Source: CALSMU01 sp965230225 (GTDB lineage Bacteria; Bacteroidota; Bacteroidia; Flavobacteriales_D; Parvicellaceae). Taken from it: a stretch of 64,000 nucleotides of DNA. Made by a program: the position numbers and the translations under genes. Below are positions 58,442 to 64,000 of this stretch, piece by piece (within the stretch, counting starts at the first letter, position 1; each line of letters starts with the position of its first letter). The DNA lies in NCBI GenBank assembly GCA_965230225.1, contig CBDDKM010000010.1, positions 248,001-312,000 on the forward strand. Direction: 5' to 3'. A model generated the notes under the pieces. That model had not been told where the DNA came from. It made no database searches and worked only from the letters and a program-made list of their open reading frames with translations.

Positions 58442-60709
58442 CTATTTTTTCTTGTCTAATTCGTATCTCAATCCCACGAAGAAGGTGATTCCCTGGAATG
58501 AGGTATAAATATACGTAGGATCGAACGAATATCCATTAGGATTGTCTACCGGATCGTCTACCAATCGATCAAACGGATCGTGAGGACGAAGGATGGAATA
58601 ATCCGGAGGAGTAAAATTCAGGATGTTTCTTGCTCCAAAATAAGCTTCGAATCCTTTATTAAAGGCTTTAGAAATTTTAATGTTTTGAATACTAAATGGC
58701 TTAGAATACTCCGGACGGAAATCGTTCTCCAACAACGGCAATCTCATTGGACCATATAAGTTTCCGGTATAGTCGATTGAGATTTGTGGCTTAGTAAATT
58801 TATAAGATGCCGACCAGGTACCCATGTAAGATTCGGTAAACATTTGAGTTGTTCTTTCCAATACTCCCTGATCGTTGTTTTCCATGGCATATACATCCAT
58901 TAAAGTCGCTCCCATGCTTATTCGTAGTGGGAACTCAAAAATGAATCTTGCATTTAAAGAAACCCCTTTTGAAACCGCATAACCATCTAAGTTAGAGTAA
59001 ATGATCTGTTCGTCATTCGTCTCGTAATCCGGAGCAATTTTATTGGAGAAATAAGTGTAAAATGCTGATCCGTCCAGTGTAATGTACGACCATTTGGTGT
59101 TAATTCTCTTTTCGATATTGATGTTTCCATTATGAGATCTTTCTGGATTAAGAGTTCCTTCGAAAATAACTTCTCTTACCCCGTTTAAAGCGGCATGGTC
59201 CTCAGTAAAAATATTCACCACTCTAAACCCATTTCCATAACCAGCTCTAAAAGATAAATCGGCATTTGGGGTCCATTTCCAATTCGCTCTTGGAGAGAAA
59301 ATATTTCCATGTTTAGCATGGTAATCGTACCTGGCTCCCAATAATAAATTCATTTTATCCGAAATAGAGATATTGTCTTGCACAAATACGCCTGGAAGAA
59401 TCCAGTTATCAGGGTTGTTTACTGGCAATTCGTTTTCAATAATCTCTGTAGCTCCTGTATTATCATCGTAAGCATTGTATCTTAATGCCACTCCGGTAAC
59501 CAGTTTATTTCTAGAACCAGCTTCTTTGTGCCACACCATTTGCCCATATCCAATGTGTTGATCTGCCAAATAGTTAATATCACCATATTTAGAATCTTGA
59601 TTGTGGTAGCTATAGGAACCGCTAAAAACAATTTTTTCTGTTGTAGGTAATTCATAGTTTCCTATTACCTCAAATCGATCAGTGTAAATGGACTCTCCAT
59701 AGATGCTATCTCCTCCTCTAAACTCCGGTGTCCATTGCATTTCTCCTCCCCAACGATCCTCGTGCAAGTACCTGGTCATTAAAGAAGCTGTTTTGTTTCC
59801 TTTTCTGGCAAATTCCAGCTTATTGAAAACGGACACACGATCCTTTAAAGTTAAATCAGTAAAGTTATCTCCGTTATTATCTATTGGATTGGTGTAATTG
59901 TGATAATCCACCCCGAAAATCCCTCTTACTTTTTTGTCTTCGGCATACTTAAACATACCAGAAGTTTGAATTTCCCTCCAACTAGTAACAGAAGCATCAA
60001 ACGACAAGGTTGGAGCGTCCTTTACAGTTTTGGTAATAACGTTTACCAACCCGGCAACTGCTTCTGATCCATACAAAGTAGAAGCCGGCCCTTTAACCAC
60101 CTCTACTCTTTCCAATAAACTACTTGGAATTCCCTGCAGCCCATAAACCGTGGCCAATCCTCCCACCAATGGCATCCCATCTATAGTTACCATAGTATAA
60201 GGTCCTTCCATACCGTTAATGTGAATATCTCCTGTATTGCAAACGGCACAATTTAACTGAGGTCTTACTCCGTTAATGTTTTGAGTAGCTTCTAATAATC
60301 CTGCTACAGGCACCTTGTTTAAATAATGAGCGGTATATACTTCGATTGGAATTGGGCTTTCTCTTTTACTAACCTCATCCAATGTTCCACTAACCACCAA
60401 TTCGTTTAATACATCTTCCGATGCTTCCATTTTAACTTCCAATTCCAAATCTTTGTCGGCGGTAACCTCAATGATTTGCTGTTCAAACCCAATGGCAGAA
60501 ATCCTAATGGATAACTCTCCGGATTCTACGGTCAACTTATAGTTTCCTTCTACATCAGCAGCAATCCCTTTCTTCTGTTTAATTTCATATATGTTGGCAA
60601 ATGGAATCGTTTCACCCTCTGCCGATACTACCTTTCCCTTTACTGTAATATCTCTTCCAAAAAGTATGGTAGAGAATAATACTAGTACTAATGTTATGCT
60701 TGATTTCAT
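58442..60709 (-). CDS. TonB-dependent receptor with Cys-x2-Cys plug (paralog 1)
   Basis: The 755-residue protein has a signal peptide, a carboxypeptidase-regulatory-like domain (about 20-95), a plug domain with QLNCAVCNTGDIHING (C154, C157) and a beta-barrel ending in a typical aromatic strand. It should import a metal complex or similar ligand with TonB energy. Start ATG 60709 gives a clean signal; the longer frame to 60769 does not. Two TTTTAG-N6-CTAAAA boxes lie upstream, suggesting control by the nearby DtxR-type regulator. Confidence 0.95.
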   Translation of the reverse strand: MKSSITLVLVLFSTILFGRDITVKGKVVSAEGETIPFANIYEIKQKKGIAADVEGNYKLTVESGELSIRISAIGFEQQIIEVTADKDLELEVKMEASEDVLNELVVSGTLDEVSKRESPIPIEVYTAHYLNKVPVAGLLEATQNINGVRPQLNCAVCNTGDIHINGMEGPYTMVTIDGMPLVGGLATVYGLQGIPSSLLERVEVVKGPASTLYGSEAVAGLVNVITKTVKDAPTLSFDASVTSWREIQTSGMFKYAEDKKVRGIFGVDYHNYTNPIDNNGDNFTDLTLKDRVSVFNKLEFARKGNKTASLMTRYLHEDRWGGEMQWTPEFRGGDSIYGESIYTDRFEVIGNYELPTTEKIVFSGSYSYHNQDSKYGDINYLADQHIGYGQMVWHKEAGSRNKLVTGVALRYNAYDDNTGATEIIENELPVNNPDNWILPGVFVQDNISISDKMNLLLGARYDYHAKHGNIFSPRANWKWTPNADLSFRAGYGNGFRVVNIFTEDHAALNGVREVIFEGTLNPERSHNGNINIEKRINTKWSYITLDGSAFYTYFSNKIAPDYETNDEQIIYSNLDGYAVSKGVSLNARFIFEFPLRISMGATLMDVYAMENNDQGVLERTTQMFTESYMGTWSASYKFTKPQISIDYTGNLYGPMRLPLLENDFRPEYSKPFSIQNIKISKAFNKGFEAYFGARNILNFTPPDYSILRPHDPFDRLVDDPVDNPNGYSFDPTYIYTSFQGITFFVGLRYELDKKK

Positions 60710-60740
60710 CTTTTTTGTTTTTGGTGAGTAGAAAATTTCA

Positions 60741-60750
60741 CTAGGCCTAA
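60741..60750. promoter_or_regulatory. Weak candidate metal-regulator half site, receptor 1
   Basis: CTAGGCCTAA holds the palindrome TAGGCCTA and lies 32 nt before the receptor start. It resembles DtxR-type sites but lacks the TTTTAG-N6-CTAAAA architecture of the other three. Confidence 0.3.
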
Positions 60751-60816
60751 TAGGAATTTTCAAATTCAATTTCAGTTGAACTAAATTTCACAGTACAAAG
60801 GAAGAGCTGGAATCAA

Positions 60817-60836
60817 TTTTTAGCAATACCTAAAAA
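60817..60836. promoter_or_regulatory. Candidate DtxR/MntR-type box 1 of receptor 1
   Basis: TTTTTAG, six bases, CTAAAAA: a perfect inverted repeat of seven bases per arm, 108 nt before the receptor start. Same architecture as 60862-60879 and 63321-63340. Confidence 0.6.
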
Positions 60837-60861
60837 AAGGTATTTATATGCCTAAACCCCA

Positions 60862-60879
60862 TTTTAGCCTATTCTAAAA
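60862..60879. promoter_or_regulatory. Candidate DtxR/MntR-type box 2 of receptor 1
   Basis: TTTTAG, six bases, CTAAAA: perfect 6-base arms, 45 nt from box 1 centre to centre. Confidence 0.6.
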
Positions 60880-60931
60880 CATGACTTTTGTCAGTTTTAA
60901 CCTCTGACAACCAGTTAGTTGTTGCAACAAA

Positions 60932-60965
60932 CAAAAAAAGCCACCCTTTTCAGGATGGCTTTTTC
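60932..60965 (-). terminator. Terminator after receptor 2
   Basis: AAAAAGCCA-CCT and AGG-TGGCTTTTT with one C-A mismatch; A- and T-runs flank both sides, so it may act in both directions. Confidence 0.75.
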
Positions 60966-60981
60966 ATTAAATCAGTTAGTA

Positions 60982-63282
60982 CTACTTTTTATCCAGGGTG
61001 TATTTTAGCCCTCCAAAGAAGGTAATCCCCTGAAACGAGGTATAAATATATGCTGGGTCAAATGAGTAGCCGTTAGGGTTATCAATTGGATCGTCCACTA
61101 AACGATCAAACGGATCGTGTGCACGCATAATCGAATAGGCAGGAGGTGTAAAATTGAGTAGGTTTCTAACCCCTCCATAAATTTCAAATCCACTTTTAAA
61201 TTCTTTAGTAACTTTAATGTTTTGAACACTAAACGGATCAGAATATTCCGGTCTGAAATCGTTCTCCAAAATAGGTAAACGCATTGGTCCGTATAGGTTA
61301 CCAGTATAATCGATAGATATTTCCGGTTTGGCAAAACGATAAGATACCGACCAAGTTCCTGTGTACGGTTCAGTTAACATTTGTTGCGTCTTAACCATGG
61401 TACCCGTTCCATCATCTTCAATGTTAGATACATCTAATAAGGTCCCCCCAAAGGATATCTTTAGTGGAATTTCGAAAATAAATCTTGCATTCAACGATAC
61501 TCCTCTCGAAATAGCATAACCATCTAAATTGGCATAGATGATCTGATCATCATTAGAGTCGTAATCCGGAGCAATTTTATTGGTGAAATAGGTATAGAAT
61601 ACCGAACCATCCAAAGTGATAAACGTCCAATCAGTATTGATTCTTTTCTCGATATTAAGGTTCATGTTATGGGAACGCTCAGGAAGTAATTCTCCCTCAA
61701 ACACTACTGTTCTAGCACCAGTAAGAGCTGCATGATCTTCTGTAAAAACATTCACCACTCTAAACCCATTTCCATACCCTAAACGAACAGCAGTTTCTTT
61801 TCCTGGTGTCCACTTCCAGTTAACTCTTGGAGAGAAAATGGCTCCATGTCTGGTATGATAATCAAAACGAGCTCCCAACAGCAATTTTAGATTTTCGTTA
61901 AAAGATAGGTTATCCTGAACAAATACTCCCGGTAGGTACCAGCTATCGGGCTGATTAACGGACAAACCACTGGTTTCGGTAGATGCGGTTGCCTGAGTAT
62001 TATCATCATAATAATTATACCTCAACGCAATTCCGGTTAACATTTTATTTCTTGTCCCGGCATTCTTGTGCCAAACCAACTGTCCATATCCAATTTGCTG
62101 GGTGGCATTGTAAGACATATCCCCGTAATATGAATCCTGCTTATGATAACTATATGACCCACTGGCTATGATTTTTTCTTTGGTAGGTAACTGGTAGTTT
62201 CCAATTACTTCTACTCGATCGGTATAAATGGACTCCCCATAAATACTGTCTCCTCCTCTAAACTCAGGTGTCCACTGCATTTCTCCACCCCAACGATCTT
62301 CGTGCAAATAACGAGTCATTAATGTGGCAACTTTATTGTCTTTTCTATTGAATTGAAGTTTATTAAACAACGAAACACGATCTTTTATGGTAAGGTCTGT
62401 AAAGTTGTCTCCATTGTTATCTATTGGGTTGGTGTAGTTGTGATAATCCACTCCAAATATTCCACTTACCTTCTTATTCTCTGCATACTTCACCATCATA
62501 TCCGTCTGAAGCTCTTGCCAACTGGTAAGTGATACATCTACCGATAAGTCCGGTGCCTGATCTACACTTTTAGTAATTACATTGATTAATCCGGCTACCG
62601 CTTCTGAACCGTACAGTGTAGATGCAGGTCCTTTTACCACTTCCACTCTTTCCAGTAAACTACTAGGAATTCCCTGTAATCCATAAACTGTAGCCAATCC
62701 ACCTACCATGGGCATCCCATCTATGGTTACCATGGTATATGGTCCTTCCATTCCATTAATATGAATATCTCCGGTATTACATACAGCACAGTTTAGCTGA
62801 GGTCTAACTCCATTGATGTTTTGAGTAGCTTCCAACAGCCCTGCTACCGGTACTTTATTTAAATAAGAAGCAGAATAAACTTCTATCGGAATAGGACTTT
62901 CTCTTTTCGCCACTTCATCTAAGGTTCCACTCACCACTACCGTATTCAAGATATCTTCCGACTCCGTTATAGAAAGCACCACCGTTGTATCCGATTTTAC
63001 CTCTAATCTGATCACCTTTTGCTCAAACCCCATTGCCGAAACTCTTAGGTTCAATTTACCTGCAGGGAGCGATACTTTGAATTTTCCATCCACATCAGCC
63101 GATGTGCCTTTCTTCTCCGATAAGGCATAAATGTTTGCAAAAGGAATGGTATTTCCCTCTATCGATTTCACCTCTCCGGTAATCTCTACATTTTGTGCCG
63201 TTGTAGCCACAACACTCATCATTCCTAAGGAAAGAAGTGCTATTTTCTTACTAATTCTAAAGTCTTTAAGTGTGTTCATCAC
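60982..63282 (-). CDS. TonB-dependent receptor with Cys-x2-Cys plug (paralog 2)
   Basis: The 766-residue protein is a tandem paralog of the receptor at 58442: same domain order and the same plug block (C165, C168 in QLNCAVCNTGDIHING), with the most change in the barrel loops. A carboxypeptidase-regulatory-like domain lies at about 32-108. It has its own terminator and a TTTTTAG-N6-CTAAATT box 39 nt upstream, shared with the divergent regulator gene. A role in metal uptake is inferred from that context. The start may be 63282 or 63279. Confidence 0.95.
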   Translation of the reverse strand: MMNTLKDFRISKKIALLSLGMMSVVATTAQNVEITGEVKSIEGNTIPFANIYALSEKKGTSADVDGKFKVSLPAGKLNLRVSAMGFEQKVIRLEVKSDTTVVLSITESEDILNTVVVSGTLDEVAKRESPIPIEVYSASYLNKVPVAGLLEATQNINGVRPQLNCAVCNTGDIHINGMEGPYTMVTIDGMPMVGGLATVYGLQGIPSSLLERVEVVKGPASTLYGSEAVAGLINVITKSVDQAPDLSVDVSLTSWQELQTDMMVKYAENKKVSGIFGVDYHNYTNPIDNNGDNFTDLTIKDRVSLFNKLQFNRKDNKVATLMTRYLHEDRWGGEMQWTPEFRGGDSIYGESIYTDRVEVIGNYQLPTKEKIIASGSYSYHKQDSYYGDMSYNATQQIGYGQLVWHKNAGTRNKMLTGIALRYNYYDDNTQATASTETSGLSVNQPDSWYLPGVFVQDNLSFNENLKLLLGARFDYHTRHGAIFSPRVNWKWTPGKETAVRLGYGNGFRVVNVFTEDHAALTGARTVVFEGELLPERSHNMNLNIEKRINTDWTFITLDGSVFYTYFTNKIAPDYDSNDDQIIYANLDGYAISRGVSLNARFIFEIPLKISFGGTLLDVSNIEDDGTGTMVKTQQMLTEPYTGTWSVSYRFAKPEISIDYTGNLYGPMRLPILENDFRPEYSDPFSVQNIKVTKEFKSGFEIYGGVRNLLNFTPPAYSIMRAHDPFDRLVDDPIDNPNGYSFDPAYIYTSFQGITFFGGLKYTLDKK

Positions 63283-63320
63283 TAGTTTTCGAACTAATTA
63301 TTTATGCAAAACTACATTAA

Positions 63321-63340
63321 TTTTTAGACTAACCTAAATT
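63321..63340. promoter_or_regulatory. Candidate DtxR/MntR-type box of receptor 2 and the regulator
   Basis: TTTTTAG, six bases (ACTAAC), CTAAATT. It lies between the divergent receptor and regulator genes, so it could serve both, including autoregulation. Confidence 0.6.
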
Positions 63341-63369
63341 TAATTTTAAAAACGAATAAATAAAACTTT

Positions 63370-63377
63370 TATCTTTG
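63370..63377 (+). promoter_or_regulatory. -7 element TATCTTTG of the DtxR-type regulator gene
   Basis: Exact TAnnTTTG match 19 nt before ATG 63397; the -33 region is T-rich. The metal box at 63321 would overlap or lie just upstream of the promoter. Confidence 0.5.
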
Positions 63378-63396
63378 CTGAAAGATTTAATTAAGA

Positions 63397-64000
63397 ATGA
63401 GAACAACTTCTGAAGAAGACTACCTAAGAGCAATCTATGATTTGTGGAAAGATAATGGTGATTCTATTTCCACTACAGACATTGCCAATTTTCTAAACAT
63501 GAAGGCTTCCAGTGTTACCGATATGATTCAAAAACTATCGGAAAAAGGATTGGTTGACTACATTAAGTACAAGGGAGTAAAACTAACTTCAGAAGGTAAA
63601 TCCATTGCCATTGGAATCATTAGAAAACACCGATTGTGGGAAACTTTTTTGGTGAACAAATTAAATTTTAAGTGGGATGAAGTTCACGAACTGGCTCACG
63701 AATTGGAACACATCCAATCGGATGTTTTAATTGATCGTTTGGACGACTTTTTAGGTAATCCAAAATTTGATCCTCATGGAGATCCTATTCCAGATCGATT
63801 CGGAAACATTAACGACAACAGAATGTCTCAGCCATTGGTGGAACTTGAAGCCGGACAGTGTGGGATCATAGTAGGGGTAAATGATACTTCTTCTGCTCTG
63901 TTAAAATACCTCGATAAGGAAGGGATGATTTTAGGAACTACACTAGAAGTAATGGAAGTTCTTGAGTTTGACAACAGTAGAAAAATTAAATACGAAAAAG
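63397..64000 (+). CDS. DtxR/MntR-family metal-dependent regulator, 3' end outside window
   Basis: The frame is open to the window end, giving 201 residues. The N-terminal winged helix (SEEDYLRAIYDLW, ISTTDIANFLNMKASSVTDMIQKL), the metal-binding dimer domain (RKHRLWETFLVNKL, ELAHELEHIQS) and the start of a FeoA/SH3-like domain (LEAGQCGIIVGVND) are clear. Such proteins repress iron or manganese uptake genes when metal is bound. The adjacent divergent TonB receptors with matching palindromes are likely targets. Confidence 0.93.
   Translation, partial: MRTTSEEDYLRAIYDLWKDNGDSISTTDIANFLNMKASSVTDMIQKLSEKGLVDYIKYKGVKLTSEGKSIAIGIIRKHRLWETFLVNKLNFKWDEVHELAHELEHIQSDVLIDRLDDFLGNPKFDPHGDPIPDRFGNINDNRMSQPLVELEAGQCGIIVGVNDTSSALLKYLDKEGMILGTTLEVMEVLEFDNSRKIKYEK

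Noticed and set aside
1..64000. tRNA, rRNA, tmRNA or insertion sequences
   Set aside because: I looked through the intergenic stretches and saw no cloverleaf with a CCA-type end, no rRNA blocks and no transposase gene; a covariance search would be decisive.

Overview
The window reads as chromosomal DNA from a low-GC member of the Bacteroidota, most likely a flavobacteria-like marine lineage. Three things support this. There are type IX secretion (T9SS) genes with both type A and type B sorting domains and a PorP/SprF protein. There are TonB-dependent receptors with CarboxypepD_reg-like N-terminal domains. Promoters match TTTG-N(19-21)-TAnnTTTG rather than the usual sigma-70 boxes. I saw no rRNA, tRNA, CRISPR array, prophage or insertion sequence.

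Layout. 1-7.1 kb: 3' part of a SpoIIE-type phosphatase gene, a possible small gene, an ECF sigma factor, uvrA, and asnA behind an Asn-rich leader peptide and terminator. 7.1-13.3 kb: a PAS histidine kinase, a radical SAM protein, small secreted proteins, a lone 138-residue protein between two copies of a 24-nt repeat, and a hydrolase lipoprotein. 13.3-21.0 kb: a nine-gene minus-strand sulfur operon (sulfite reductase, siroheme synthesis, DUF2061, CysM, JAMM peptidase, MoaD/CysO-like carrier, MoeB-rhodanese, CysH) behind two consecutive Cys/Met-rich leader-peptide attenuators. 21.1-32.8 kb: mostly housekeeping genes (ABC exporter, truA, cmk, siaC/siaB, ZIP transporter, ywbE, yebC, hutD, SDR, DAHP synthase). 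32.8-35.6 kb: an arsenosugar-type cluster (arsM, PNP, glycosyltransferase). 35.7-41.0 kb: a MORN_2-repeat protein, padR-pspC, and an L,D-transpeptidase. 41.0-48.1 kb: a MarR-controlled beta-oxidation operon whose two internal junctions each hold a four-helix-bundle (S23 family) gene flanked by heptamer arrays. 48.2-53.8 kb: two T9SS cargo proteins and a PorP/SprF-OmpA fusion. 53.8-58.4 kb: assorted small genes, a sulfotransferase and a thioredoxin-like protein. 58.4-64 kb: two tandem paralogous TonB receptors and a divergent DtxR/MntR-type regulator that runs off the window.

Two signals stand out. (1) Three leader-peptide attenuators of one design. One has six Asn codons before asnA; the other two are Cys/Met-rich and lie in tandem before the sulfur operon. 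In each, a GGGAAG-like segment at or just after the end of the leader ORF can pair with the 5' arm of an AAGCCTTCC-type terminator. (2) A dispersed family of about 7-nt periodic intergenic arrays. It flanks both S23 four-helix-bundle genes as inverted arrays with a locus-specific core (RTACNNN at one, ATCG-based at the other) and occurs without such a gene at four other intergenic places. This looks like an undescribed small element.
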